The position numbers were made by a program, and so were the translations under genes. This document shows, in pieces, positions 36,758-49,500 of a stretch of 64,000 nt of DNA (position 1 is its first letter; every line of letters starts with the position of its first letter). The stretch is from Marchantia polymorpha subsp. ruderalis (taxonomy: Eukaryota; Streptophyta; Marchantiopsida; Marchantiales; Marchantiaceae), in contig AP031357.1 of NCBI GenBank assembly GCA_037833965.1, positions 17,566,001 to 17,630,000 on the forward strand, given 5' to 3'. Below the pieces are notes generated by a model. The model did not search any database, had not been told where the DNA came from, and worked only from the letters and a program-made list of their open reading frames with translations.

Positions 36758-38465
36758 GCGCACGTACCTACTTGCGACAACAAGTTCCTCCACTTTCCAC
36801 TCCTGCCTCCATCACCTGCCTCCAGCATATTTGCAACAGGCCGAATTCGACACTGATCCTGTTCCGCTCATAGCGCAAACGATCCGCCTACGCTGTGCAA
36901 TCCTCATGACATTGAAACCGGTGCACGCGACGAGGGTCCGCTCGAAGAAATGGCTCCCGCTCTGTCACGAAAGAGAAACAGAACAAGGTCGGTCCAGCAT
37001 GACAATGTGAATCACCGAGCTCTCCCGCGACGACACACGCACATGCACTCAGTCGCCGACAAAAATCACAACACGAAAGAAGAAAGAAGAAGAGGAGGAA
37101 GAAGACGAAAAAGAAGACGAAGAAGAAGAAGATCTAAGGACAGCGGCAAAGGACTAGAACGAACGAAGGTCGACGCGACAACATACGGCGAAATTTGACC
37201 ATCGCGCGCTACACAAGAGCGGAGACGCAGATCGGAATCGAAGGCAATCGCGCTCACGAGAGAGCTGACCATCTAAGGCGACAATGCCTTCATTCATGCA
37301 TCGCGTCCTCCAGCCTAACAACAGATCAAAGGGTCCGCGAGTCACCAATCATACTTGTCGAGAATCCGCGCAGCTGCCTGCCCTGCCCTGCCCTGCCCTC
37401 CTGCCTCTCTCCCTCCCTCCCTCTCTCTTCCTCCCTCCCTTCCTTCCTGCCTTCTTGCTCACTCACTCCTACATCTACCTCCGCAACCACACTCTCCTCC
37501 GTGCGCTCCTTTCGTCTCGTCTCGCCTCGCCTCGCCTCTCGACTCGCAGCGCAACCGAACGAAGCAGGCCCGCCCCGTGAGCACGGCCGGGTCCGGGACG
37601 AGCGGAGGAGCGGAGGAGCGGAGGAGCAGCGAGAGAGAGAGAGAGAGCGGGGGAATTCGGCAACTCGCGACCCAAATCGCACACTCTCGCTCGCTCGCGC
37701 GCCTCGAATTCCCACGCTCGGCGGGGGGCTGGCAGAGGCAGCGACCGGGCGCTCCGGTGGGCAGGCAGGCGGGCGGGCGGGCGGGCACAGTGAGGCAAAT
37801 CGGAGCCGAGATCCTCTGGCAGTGGCTACCGCGCGAGGCCGCGGGCGGACAGCGGATCGAGGTGGCCGACGGAGGACGCACTCGGCTGCTGCTGCTGCTC
37901 CTCTGCGGCCTATCCCAGCAGCCCGCATGCCGCCCGCTTTTCCGCCCATTTATAATTGGCGCCCCCCCCGCTTCTGCTGCTGCTCCTCCTCCTCCTCCTC
38001 CGCTTTCCAGCCCGGATCTACTCCGTCCCAAACTTAGGGCTGCGTTCCGCCATCTTCGTCTGCAGCCCTCTTTTGCAGGCCCGGCCGCGGGCATCCACCA
38101 GGTCCCCGAATCTCCTGGCGACGCCACCGGCAGCAGCCACTACGACGAACCTGTCTCCGCCCCTCCCCTACTCCCAACGACCAAGGATCACCGGCAAGAG
38201 CGCACCTCCTCTTCCTCCGCCTGCCCTGCCCCGCCCGCGGCCCTGCTCCGCGACGCCGCTGCCCTCCCTGCCGGGGATCGGACAAGGCCACGGGCCGGGC
38301 AGAGGCAGCGCCAGCCAGCCCTGCCCAGCCCTCGCGATTCCGCCCGCGTTTCGTGCCGCCAAGGGCCGGATGAGGCAGGCGGCCGGGCCGGCACCTTCCC
38401 GGCCGCCGTCTCTTTGCTCTCCCGCCGGTATGCGTCGCTCACGCCTGCCGTCCGTCCGTCATTAA

Positions 38466-38494
38466 GGGAGGGAGGGAGGGAGGGAGGGAGGGAG
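38466..38494 (+). repeat. GGGA tandem array (seven units)
   Basis: Uninterrupted GGGA units on the plus strand, followed 18 bases later by a GGGGT array. Runs of four or more G-triplets with one-base spacers are the textbook G-quadruplex pattern. Confidence 0.9.
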
Positions 38495-38511
38495 TCGTCC
38501 CGTTTCGGTAC

Positions 38512-38545
38512 GGGGTGGGGTGGGGTGGCGTGGGGTGGGGGGAGG
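38512..38545 (+). repeat. GGGGT imperfect array
   Basis: Six runs of four or more G separated by T, with one GGCG interruption, on the plus strand. It lies directly after the GGGA array and extends the same G-quadruplex-prone region. Confidence 0.9.
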
Positions 38546-40424
38546 CACGGGCAGGGAGTGGTGCCGAGTCGTCCATCGGGTACGGGAACTGAAGGCTCGG
38601 ATCCTGTGGACCATTGCGGCGTCGTGGACCTTTTCTCTCTGGCTGTCTCTCCTTTTGTGCTCTCTTGTGATTTTGCTGCTTTCTGTCCTCTCCACGGGAC
38701 GTCCCCCGGATCGATACTTTTGGCCCTGTACCCTCTCGTTCGGACCTAGCGAGGCTCGGTCCTGCAGGATTATTATGATGCGCGAGCTGTACCTGTGGGG
38801 GATAGGTGGGATCCGTCGCCGGGGATTGGATCCGTCCTTCTGAGGGACGATGGCCTGCGGGACGACTTCTCTCTCACTAGTCCCTCCGGTTCGGGAATTC
38901 TATGAGCCTAGGACTCTGTCCGCATCAATGACCCGTAAGGACTCCGGACCGAGCACAGAGTACGACCACGGCATTCTTTGTTTCCACCTTGTGACCCATT
39001 CCAAATTTTCTGCTGTACCTCCATCCGAAGTACGCTCGGTGCTTTCGGTCCGGGTTCTCCCTTCACAGTCTGCCCTAATCCCTTGGGTAGGGCGCCCTTT
39101 TACCTGGTCTGTTTCAGACTCATCATACATACGGTCTGCCATGTCTAAATGTTGAACTCGCGAGTGAATAAATCCAGGCCACATCGAGCTGAACCAGCTA
39201 TACGTCACCTGAACCATTTGATTTTGACGCAGGCAAATGATAACCTTTAAAAAAATGAATTCCATACACAACGCTCTTGATAACACAAGACTTGTACACG
39301 ACGGGATTTATACGAAACTTTTATGAGCAATAGTGAACTGGTGTGTGACCTCCACTCATACGTAGTATACGATGATGGTCGAAGATTAGCTCGGCGTGCG
39401 TAGTTCGATAAAACAGATGTTGTTCAGGTTCATGAGCAACTTTTAAGTTAACCTTTAACTTCATGCCTTCAAGGCTACAGATGATGCACCGTGGTTATGA
39501 CCCGGAATTATCAATCAAGTACTGTGACCATTGGCGATCAGTGTACATATGAGCAGAGCTTTCAAAATAATTCAGAGTGTTAGAACTTGTAGGCAGGGCA
39601 GACTGTGATCCTTCATGTAATGGGTTCGGTTTAAAGACAAGTTATAAAGAAATGCGTCACTTTCTGGCAGCAAAGCATTCGGATAGTGTTTCCCACTCTT
39701 ACGTTGCCATGGCTATCATCGCTCTTCGTTATTACGTCTCCTTCTTCTGCTTTCTCGCTTTTGGAAGATCGCTTTTTTTGTACCGAGAAATGTGTCTCCT
39801 TTCTCTCGCTTAAACCTTTGTCTACAATTCTTTGAATTTCCATGCGATTTCCAGTCCGCTTTTTATCCAAGTTCCTCCTTTTCTCTCTCCCCCAGGAATG
39901 TTCATCTGTAGCTGGTTCCATTCCCAACTGTCCTCCCTCCGTGGATCTTTGTCCATGATCTGCCACTTCTCTCCAGCCCATCCCATCCCATCCTGGGCCG
40001 GGCCGCGCAGGCCAATGTCGCCTCCAGCACCTCCGTGGATATTTGTCTCTTTTTCTCCGTGTGCCTAGAAGATTCACAAACTGTAGAGGGGTTCTATTCC
40101 CGGGATTAAACATCGTAGCTGCCTCTTGTGTCCAGATCATCTCACTCATGTGGTTGACCGACTGCGCAATTGTGTAATGATAGGCTCCTGGTGATGGTCG
40201 CTTTTTGTTTGTTGTAGAATGATGCTGCACCAGGTCTGGAATGAGCTATTGGGCAAAAGGCTTGTACAAACACGGAGAGTTTGAGAGTTGCAGGTTCTAG
40301 TCCCCCTTGTGGGGGGGACGTAAGGGTGCTTAGTCAAAAAGCTGGCTTGTCATAGTTTCTTATCTGAAAATTCGATTCCTACCTGTTGAGAATGACATGG
40401 ATCATACCAGGTGGCATGCATAGC

Positions 40425-40427
<3 letters not shown>

Positions 40428-40459
<32 letters not shown>
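40428..40459 (+). repeat. CT dinucleotide microsatellite
   Basis: Sixteen uninterrupted CT units. Confidence 0.95.
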
Positions 40460-40464
<5 letters not shown>

Positions 40465-41031
40465 ACATCGGAGTTTGTACTACCGCCTCATTCACTTCTC
40501 GTCAATGTTTCCATTTCAGTCATGGTACCTTTTTCTTTGCGATGAGATTTGGTCTCGTTTATGGCAGATGTACTTGGCCTCTTCCTCATGATGAAAGGGC
40601 GGCTTTTTCCAAAAGCCTCCGTCTTACCTCCAAATCTGTCCATCGTTTGCCCCATGGGAAAAGAAGTGCTTTGGTGTCATGTGGTGAGCTATGGGAAGCC
40701 AGCAGTGCTCACAGTTCTATGGCAACTCGTCTGACTCATATGTTTTGTTTCAAGAGTCATGTACTTTGTGAAAGGCCAGCCAGCACAGCAGTGACATGCT
40801 TTCACTCATTGCATGAACTTCGCCCTCTTCTCCATGAGTTCTCTTTACCTCAATTGCTTGAAGGCATCTTAGATTCCTTACATGTTCACTGCGCAATTCT
40901 CTTGTATGGTCGAGGTGTGCGTACGCCCAAAAAATACACATGCCTTCCTGAACGCGAGAAATTTATATATGAAACAGCTTTGATTCGCCATAATTAGAAC
41001 AATCAGTGGAACATAATTAGAACATGTGACC

Positions 41032-41070
41032 TCCATTCCTTCAGGTATACTGTATACCTGAAGGAATGGA
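41032..41070. repeat. Near-perfect 39-bp inverted repeat
   Basis: Perfect 19-bp arms (41,032-41,050 and 41,052-41,070) separated by one base. Short complementary words outside the arms (ACATG before, CATGT after) could extend the stem with mismatches. No flanking coding sequence is recognised. Confidence 0.9.
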
Positions 41071-43764
41071 ATCATGTATACCGTATGCATAACTCAGTAT
41101 ACATTACCGGCTTGTAGGCATGTTATTATTTCTCTGCGATCTGACCTTTTATTTTCAAGGAACTTAGTTTTGGATGTACCAAATGTTTACCTCCATGCCA
41201 AAGCAGCACCTGGTTGGAAAGCAAAGCCCTGAAGAATAACACTTCAAGTGTTTTCGAGTCACCCTTTTAGAGGTTGTCGAAGTATAGAGCTCGACTTTGA
41301 AAAGCCACTTTTTGTGCTTATCATGCATAAGTCGTGTAAAGCAAAGCTTGAACATCATTCGTGACTTTTAGGTGCAGCCCGTCAGCATACGAGAAGCCGG
41401 ACAGTAAGCTCCAGGAGGTGAATGATTCTCTCGTCTCGTGTCCCGTGCGTCATATATGACCCAGTTCATATAAGGCAAGCCAGCAATTATCAGACACATT
41501 CCACCAGTTTGCAGATGGGCTGGTATGAAGCTTACCAATTTTGCTCGATGTACAGCTCGGCAAATCTAAATGGCAACACTCGCTTTCACGCTCTCTGCCC
41601 TACTCTCACAACCTGGAAGAGTTTTGGATTTATCCTACGTACATGGGAATGGCGTTCTGTCTATTTGTCTATCTATCTATCCCTGTGGAAACAAGCAAGC
41701 TCAAGTCCCCACACCACCACCCTTTTCTCAATCTCGAGAGATTCATCGCTTACCAGTCTCTTCCACGTAGCGTCATGGGGTTCTCAACTCCTCCTCAACT
41801 CGTCCTTATAAGGAAGGAACGGATTTGTGTTCCTCCTCTGAGAATAATGATTGGCGTTTGTCTAATGAGCTTTCTTCGGCAGCCCGTCGAATGAGCTCAG
41901 CACATGATGTTACTTCGATGAAAGGAGGATGGCTCACCGAACTGGGAACCGAACACATTTGGTTCGAGAATCATTTGCCCCGTGGATGTCTTACTCGTGA
42001 ACTTTCTACTTCTGCTTGACGATAAAATGTTGGGCTTTGAGAGGTACCTTCCCACCTTCGAGACAATGTACATCCCTCGATATTATTGAAGACTTCAGAA
42101 CTCGTAAACAACTCCGATCCGTACTAACGTCAATCCTTTGGGCCAAAGCTAAATGATTGCCGTCGTTCCAACTCGAGAAAGTGGCTCGCGATGCCCTTTC
42201 AAAAATCTTGAAAATGATTGAATGGTCACCACCGAACTCATGGTTTTCACTTGTTTAAGCGCAGCATAGATTTCGGATTTTGCATACGTGGAAGGTCACT
42301 AGACTTTTCATAGTCACGAGAAGGTTAAATCTACTAGCCTGGGTCGCAGACGAGTCCATTTCTGTGAACTCTGTTCCTGCTTCCAATTTCATCAACTCCC
42401 GTGTTTCCGATTGAGCAGATTTGAACACAAGACCCAAAATATAGCCTCCGACGTTCTCACTTGCCATGTTTCACGACCATCTCTGCATTTTATTCTTAAT
42501 CGGAAGCCTTAGACTATTTTCAGGTGCTCTCATGAAAAAGACGAAAACTTGCAGTAACATCCGGAAAAATGTCATTTGCAAAGTCAATCATGTGATATTA
42601 GTTTCGCCTACACTGAAGTTTGCAAAGAAGGTGTGTTCGGGATGCTTCCATAAGAGAGACTCACGCTTTGGGTATAAGGGGTCTGATAGCAATATCTGAT
42701 TCCAACCACACACACCTTTTGGCATGAGTTCATTTCCAGATTTGAATTTGGAGATTTTAGTCTTTTATTCTATTCATTTCGAATGTTTTTTCTATATTCG
42801 CAACCTTTCGGCATGACTCGATTTCTTGGCCCGAGTCTTCGCCTCTTCAGACCAGGTTAGTCGTTTTGACTCGCATGCAGTCCACTGCCATCTCATCCCA
42901 TTCTTTGCGTGAAAGAGCCGAGTGGTTTTCTCCATCTTTTGTTTGAGCTAATTGACCAAGAAGTGGTAGATTTTGTATCATATCCACAGCTGCAATGCTG
43001 CGCATGCATCACATCGAGCAGAGCAGAGTAGAGCAAGCAAGACCATTCGTGGCTCTCTCTCAATCACTCGATAGATTCGATTCTGCGCACGCTGAATGAA
43101 CCAAGTTATGACCACCGTGGAATACTTTCCTTCTTCGGTCCTGAATCACGTTCAGGGCTGTTAGCGGAAATCTTTTGTTTCTACCGAAGGAAATGAGCTC
43201 CATAGAACGGCCCCGAGAAGAACGAAAGAAACAGACGACCAACTCTGAGTCGACCCAAGGCCACCAACACTCGCCTCGCTCCTCATTTCCGTCACATGTC
43301 GCCCGTGCAGCACATTTCCACCCCAAGATTCCCCAACTCTCGACCTTCGACCCGACTGTCAATTGCAAAGCAGCCTCCGTCGCCGGTGACGGAATGCGGA
43401 CAGATTCGTCACGCAAGGCATCGAAACATCTCCTGCTCGCTCCATGCCGTTTGTGTGCGGCCCAACCGAACATCCCAGTTCGAACCTCCGGTCAAGGCTC
43501 AACCTCAACCGCGTAGGCCATCGGACGCAGGTGTCGACGGGCCACTTCCGGATGCGGTTCCTTTCTCGCTTCCTTCATCGATCCTCACCCCAACCGAGAG
43601 CGCTAGAGTCATAGCAGACCGTTGGATAGAGAGTACGAGGCAATATTTCATTATGCGTTTATAGCCCGCATCCTATTTTTATGCCCGAATGTTTATATTT
43701 CGTCCTTCCTTTTCTTTTCCCGAGTTCCTCATCCTCTCCCGCCTGTCTCTTGTCAGAATCAATA

Positions 43765-43796
43765 ACTCACCCCCATTTGGCAGAATGGGGGTGAGT
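43765..43796. repeat. Short hairpin, 13-bp perfect arms
   Basis: Arms 43,765-43,777 and 43,784-43,796 (ACTCACCCCCATT and its reverse complement) with a six-base loop. GC-rich stem and small loop make it stable. It is too short for a plant microRNA precursor on its own. Confidence 0.85.
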
Positions 43797-45730
43797 GCTT
43801 CCATCATCCCACAGGTTCAGAAATCTCGAACGAATGCAATGCCATCCTCCCAGGAACCGTTATAGACTCATGCGCATTGAGATCGGCGAAGCGTCTAGGA
43901 GAATGGTCTATGATCTAAAGCGGAAGTGATGAAAGTCCGATTGTCTCTGCCTAAGGGACTCGACGTTGTGGAGAAAATCCCATTTTGGAAAGAATATTAT
44001 ATGTGGAGAAAATAAAATATTGTGCCCTATAACCTCTTTAATAATAATCGCCGGAGAATGTTCTAAACCCCAGCGGGAAAGATGGCATATGGCTTTTGAG
44101 AGCGAAGGGAAGGACCCGGAGGAGAGTATTTTATATTTGAGAGGAGGGAGAGGATGTGGGCCTGGGGGTGGAGCCGGCGCAGTAGCGACGTCGAGCGGGG
44201 CACTGACTCGACAGTACGCGGTTGACGCAAGACGGATAGTGCGATCGAAGGGATGCGATTGGATGCGAAGCGGAACTCCATGAATGACCACATCAGGTCC
44301 AACTCAGAGCGCTGCTGTACTGCGTGCGTGCGTGCGTGCGTGCGTCCCAGGGGGCAACGTGGTACCCACCCGGGCGGCCGACCTCGTCGCTGCTGCGTGC
44401 CGTAACGCGGTCAGCGTCCCATGCCAGCCGGCTCACAACGCGAATCTGCGCACGGCCCAGCGCTCGCCCGCTCGCTACGAGAACAGATGCTGTTTCCGAG
44501 AAGCCTGCGGAGGAGGGGCTCGAATGCGGCAATCAATTAAAATCGAAAACTAAGCGGACATCGACAAAGTCCGTGTTTCCCGAGGGGACAAAGAAGGAGG
44601 ATCGCAGCGAGGGATAAAGAGCGTCAGATGTCATGTGAGCCTGACAGCATGGGCTGGTATGACCCATGTGCAGATCGGCTATTCTTTCCCAGATTCCGCG
44701 CTTGTCTTCGCATGTTCATGATGTTCGCCTCGGGACCAGATTGTACATACACGCCATTCGATTTGCTCGAACTGTTACTGCGCTGCGATTCTCTCGGCTC
44801 GACCGCATTGTCGACATAAATATCTCTTCTTTTGCCGATTATTGCCTCGAAGAATCGCTCCTCATTCCCGCAGATTAAACCCCATTTCGTAGTTTAGCGC
44901 ATTGTAGCGTTTCCTGCTTCTCATCCTCTCTGGCCTGGTGACTCGCCTGGGCACCGGAATCCGGTCAGGGAAGAAGAACCTTCAGTTGCTGTGACTAGCA
45001 GAACAGATGGACGAATCAGGTCCTCGCTTTATTCTCCGAGTTGAGTTGGTATTGGCAAACTGAAAAATCTCAAACACCAGAGATATTATCATAAGCAAAA
45101 CTTACTCGACATAAGAAAAGGGATGGCATCTATGGAGCTAAGGCTATTGGGAATCAAGGGAGCCGAAAGTATATAGAGGCGGATGGTAAAATATGCCTGT
45201 CTTTTGTTTTATGTTCAACTGAGAGTTGTTAGCTGCGAGTAGGCACTCATTAAATGAACTACTAACCTGTTTCACCATTCAGTCAGTGGACAGGGTTATA
45301 ATGCTCAGTCCCTTGGCACTAGGCGAGATGGACTCTCTGGCTGGCCTGATATAATGTAAACCCTCGCGGATAAAAGCAGTTTTATTCGACTCCAGAAAAA
45401 CAACATCATTCCAAGGAAATGATGAGGCGCGCATAGAATAGTCTCGCATCTCTCTGTCTCTCTTGTCAAATGAGTTCCTTCTTTCACAAGAAGTCAGGCG
45501 GGGGCGTCGTTGTGTTGCGGATGTCCTTACTGCGGTTCTAGTGTACCCCACCAGAGAGAGTCAGGCAGGCAGTCAGTCAGCCCCAGCCCCCTTGGCACTC
45601 GGACTTACTACTACTGTGCGTGACACGGGGGCCTCTGCTTCCGATGATGAAGCGAGGACCGAGTGTGCCTCACATTCATCAACATCGGTGCTCCTCGCTC
45701 CGCACACACGTTCGCCTGCGCACCTTTTAC

Positions 45731-45754
45731 CTGCTGCTGCTGCTGCTGCTGCTG
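45731..45754 (+). repeat. CTG/GCT trinucleotide array (eight units)
   Basis: Uninterrupted CTG-phase triplets; not within any supported coding exon. Confidence 0.9.
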
Positions 45755-46500
45755 GATATTTCTTCTCTGTTCCGGCGCTGTAGCGCGAGTGCGACTTCCA
45801 CCGCCTAGCGCATACAGATCTGAGGGGGTCGCAGAATAACTTGTGCAGATCGGGCAATGGAAAGAGGAACTGGTTATGCCTGACCGCATACACGGCTGTG
45901 ACGGCATGAGGAGTTGTCACACATGGACATACATGAGGTCGGACCAGTGCGCGATTCCCACGTGTGGATCGGAGGGGGTAGTACTCATGCAAACGTCCAA
46001 AATAATACTGCTGTGATCACTTCCTGGGCTTAAAAAAGAGGACATTCATATCTTGTTCGGCAGGGCACAGAGACGAGAGCTGATCCAACTCCTGCTCCGA
46101 AGCCCGCAGATGCCGAGTCCGGGCTCTGACCCGCACCTTTTTTTCACGACGCATTTTACTCCTCCTGACGGGCTGACTGCCGAGCGAGCTTGTGCCGTGG
46201 CGGCCATGGTGAACTCTCGGCGATGGAGTGAAATGCGAGCCAGGTCGAGGCGTTCACTCGAGCTCGAAGGGCATTAAAGGCTTCTGGCCGATCGAGGCCC
46301 ACGTGGCGGGCCGCGACTCGAGGCGGCTGCGCGTCGTCTGTCGTCCATCAAGTCACACTGACGACATGCCTTTTCCTGCAGGCGAGCGCGCGCCCCTCAT
46401 TGGTCGCGGGCTCGGGGGTTCAGCGTGAGGCCACAGCCCGTCCAACTGCACGGGATGAGATCTGGGCCGCTGAGCCATCGGATCCAGGAGAGAATGTATG

Positions 46501-49500
46501 TAGTCTGTCCGTCACTTAATGGCATGGAATGGCGTATGTCGCACCCTCCGACCTCGAAATCAACTTTCGGGTACACGTTCATCATCATTTCTCTACACTT
46601 CTCTTTCACCCTGGAGCTTCATACATTCGTTAAATTTTGCCTGCCGATTTCATGACTTTTCCGGCCCCTTTCGAGCTTCCCCTCTGCTTTACTTCCTCCA
46701 CAGTTCTCGAATTTGGTGTGCTCTTAAACACTACAATTCTTCCTCGAGCATCATGCTGCCCTTCCATTCATCCCTTTTCGTGTCATGTGATTGCGTCCTC
46801 TATGACGTCTGATTGAGTTGGTTCGCATATTGGGCTGCGGTGTAAGAGGGTTTGTAGCTCAATTTCCATGGACATGTAATACTCACGCCCATTAAATGAT
46901 TAGTTTGAGATAAAAGAGATCCTCCATAAAGTGTATCTCATCCGTGCTTGGGAGTCATATACGAATTACACACACATCTCCCCATTTAGATGACTCAGGT
47001 TAACCTAGAAGTGAGTATCAAACTGAGGACTGGTTTGTGGAGACCGTCAAGTTGATTTTGGTACAACAGAGAGAGTTCTGCGGTCTAACATTTAGAAAAT
47101 GGTAGAGGACGATGGAAGCGCAGAGAGCGGTCCTCATCATCATGGATGGGACAGGATGAGCATTCGCATATGAGTTTCATCACGTATTATGCGGCCAGCT
47201 ACTTCGTTGATGGGTAATAAGTATAACATGACGGATCATGTTAAACAAACTTATGAGATTTCATGACCACTAATGGACACACAAACCAACCAGACTGACA
47301 AGAAACTACACCATTTCAGGCATGGTATACTTTGCAAGACACTTGGGACTACGTGCTTTGTCAAAGTAGAAGGTTTCCTGAGAATATAAAAAGCTTGAGT
47401 AATCATGAACAGGTAAGTATACATTAGCCTGTTCGTCTGTTCTCCCTTCCCTGCTCTGCTCTGCTCTGAGGACCCTTTCAAACCTGGCACACCTGGTGCT
47501 TGACAGTTGTCCAATCAGCCCCATCCATGAAGGAGTTGCTTGACAGTCTATTCTGCTGGGGATTGCCTGATCAGCCCGGTTCATTTTCGCTGCGTGACCG
47601 AGCGAGAATCATAGCTGACCCTCGTCATTAGTACCGTAGGTCGATAGGCTCGACGTTTCAAGAGGTATCAGATTCTACAAGCGGTATAGGATCTGTTCGG
47701 AAGAGTCGGAGGATCAATTGCAAGTAGACCTGTAAATGATCAACCTCGCCCAATGTCGATGCAGATGCAGATTTTCATCTGCATATCTGTTATAAATAAT
47801 TCAGATGATATCATCGTGACTCGTAAAATGGTGTGAGCTTCTGAAATCAACTTTTTCATGGTATAGTGTCAGATTGTATCCTAAAACAAATTAGATATTG
47901 AAGTTCACTCTTCCGTGGTCAGTGGTGATAGACTGAAATACCTTATTGTTGGTCGGGATACTGAATGAAAAGTGCAAGTTCTTGCGAGAAGAAGTGATGG
48001 CAAGGCTAAAGAGAGTGCCTAAATGAAAGCCCACCATTCATTCGAGTGTAGAAATATTGTATAGTTATGAAGGTGCATGATTTCAAATAAAAGATATACC
48101 CTATGTATAATGCACTCTTTATGTGCATATTTGATACATACTTTATGCAATATAACTTATCAATTAAATGCATATTTATTTCAGTATGCATTTCATGCAT
48201 ATTAATCCACATAGGGTTACACATTTACATCATGAACTAGGATATCATTTAAAATAGGGTCTCTCCTTGTTATTGGGTCTTCCATCAACCAACACATTGT
48301 CAACCATGTAAAACGACTGACATAGATGATTGAAATATGCACTGCAGACTCTATTGGTTTATACACCTATGTCAAGATATTCTATCTGATATACACACGA
48401 ACGAACAATTTAATGGAGGTGTTTATGAATGAAATGATCAGATACAATGTATGTCAATTTAAATTGCTTTCCCAAGGTCAGAAATAGCAGCACGTGAACA
48501 TTATCCAATTAGTTTCTCTCGAATTATATCACTTTAAAATTGCCTTGTTGGGTGAAGTATTTATTTTCTTCACAAAAATTGATCAATGACATGGTCGCTT
48601 GACTTATAGGCCTGTATATTAGCACGCGTATGATTGGAGACATTTGGAGTTTAGATGTGTTTTACTTTCAAGTTCGAATTGTTCTTGTCATTGAGCCAAA
48701 TAGTAAGTTCTTCGCGGTTTTAAGTGAAGCGATATAACGCCCACAACATCGAAGAAGGTTTGTGTTCTCAATGAAGTAAATTTCCTCAACGCTTTCTTTT
48801 TCCTTCAAATGTCTCTGGTACACTACGTTTCTTATTCGGAAGATGCATAACTCCACACTTTGAGCCATAGCTAAGTATCAACCACAAGATGGACTTACTG
48901 GATTCCTCTTGATCCTTTTTGACTTTGGCCTGGTTTTCTTGCACTTTCTAGATTTGTATTACTTCTGGATGCCGCTCATGCCTTCGTCGTTTCATGAGTC
49001 CATGTGTTCTTTGCACCCTTCAGAGTTAGAGTTGGGCCACGTTGCTGATCTCAGGAATGCACAATTTTGCCAGATAAGAAACGTGCCACACTTGCAAAGG
49101 CCTACAACTCGAAGCCGAGGAATAGCCCAAGATTGTTCCCAACCCTCTCGTAACGAGTACGTGCTCTCGCTAAATCGGCCTCCACGAGAAATTAGATTAG
49201 AGTAAGTAGCTTCGTCGGTTGATTTGATAGATCCGTAGGTAGAGAACAGGAACGTCGTTGGCCTTGCTTGCTCTTGGATTCTGATCATGATTACGGCATG
49301 ATTGAGTGGCAAATCCAACCAAATGGAGAAGCTAAATCTTATGTACTTAGACTAAGCACACAGTGAGGAAGCAAATAGATCGGTCGGTTCATCTGGGCAG
49401 ATGATGATCCATCCGGCTGTAGTCCTGCTTTTGGGCCACGACTGTACGTCCTCTAGACCTATATGTCACCGAAATATCGTAAAATATAAAAAGCTTAAAA

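Larger units (their letters stand above)
36758..38900. promoter_or_regulatory. GC-rich simple-repeat island upstream of the polygalacturonase-like gene
   Basis: Starts as ordinary upstream DNA, then a purine tract of AGA/GGA triplets (37,074-37,132), a C/T-rich tract (about 37,376-37,450), GA repeats (37,630-37,648), a GGGC-type array (37,759-37,787), CTG/CCT triplets (37,884-38,000), a GGGA array (38,466-38,494) and GGGGT repeats (38,512-38,545). The base composition resembles plant promoter/leader islands such as those before the other two genes here. It probably contains the polygalacturonase promoter on the minus strand and could also start a transcript to the right. The long open frames (up to 464 codons, + strand, 37,355-38,749) are low-complexity Pro/Ser/Arg/Ala strings that arise because such repeats lack stop codons. 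Confidence 0.45.
38901..43000. other. Gene-poor stretch, part 1
   Basis: No recognised exon. Balanced base composition. Holds a CT dinucleotide array (40,428-40,459), a tRNA-like promoter pair that may mark a short interspersed element (about 40,225-40,310) and a strong inverted repeat (41,032-41,070). Open frames up to about 200 codons (39,631-40,230 on -, 40,386-40,997 on +) show no family resemblance. Confidence 0.45.
43001..46500. other. Gene-poor stretch, part 2, with GC-rich patches
   Basis: No recognised exon on either strand. GC-rich patches at 43.2-43.6, 44.1-44.6 and 45.5-46.5 kb look like leader or promoter DNA but no coding exons follow them. Contains a short hairpin (43,765-43,796), a GTGC/TGCG array (44,321-44,346) and a GCT array (45,731-45,754). 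Confidence 0.4.

Noticed and set aside
36758..36793. Longer start for the polygalacturonase-like protein
   Set aside because: The first codon of that frame is GTG; the first in-frame ATG is at 36,757.
37355..38749. Open frame of 464 codons on the plus strand, with several long frames on both strands beside it
   Set aside because: It begins at TTG, is built from Pro/Ser/Arg/Ala low-complexity runs produced by simple repeats, and matching long frames exist in other phases and on the opposite strand.
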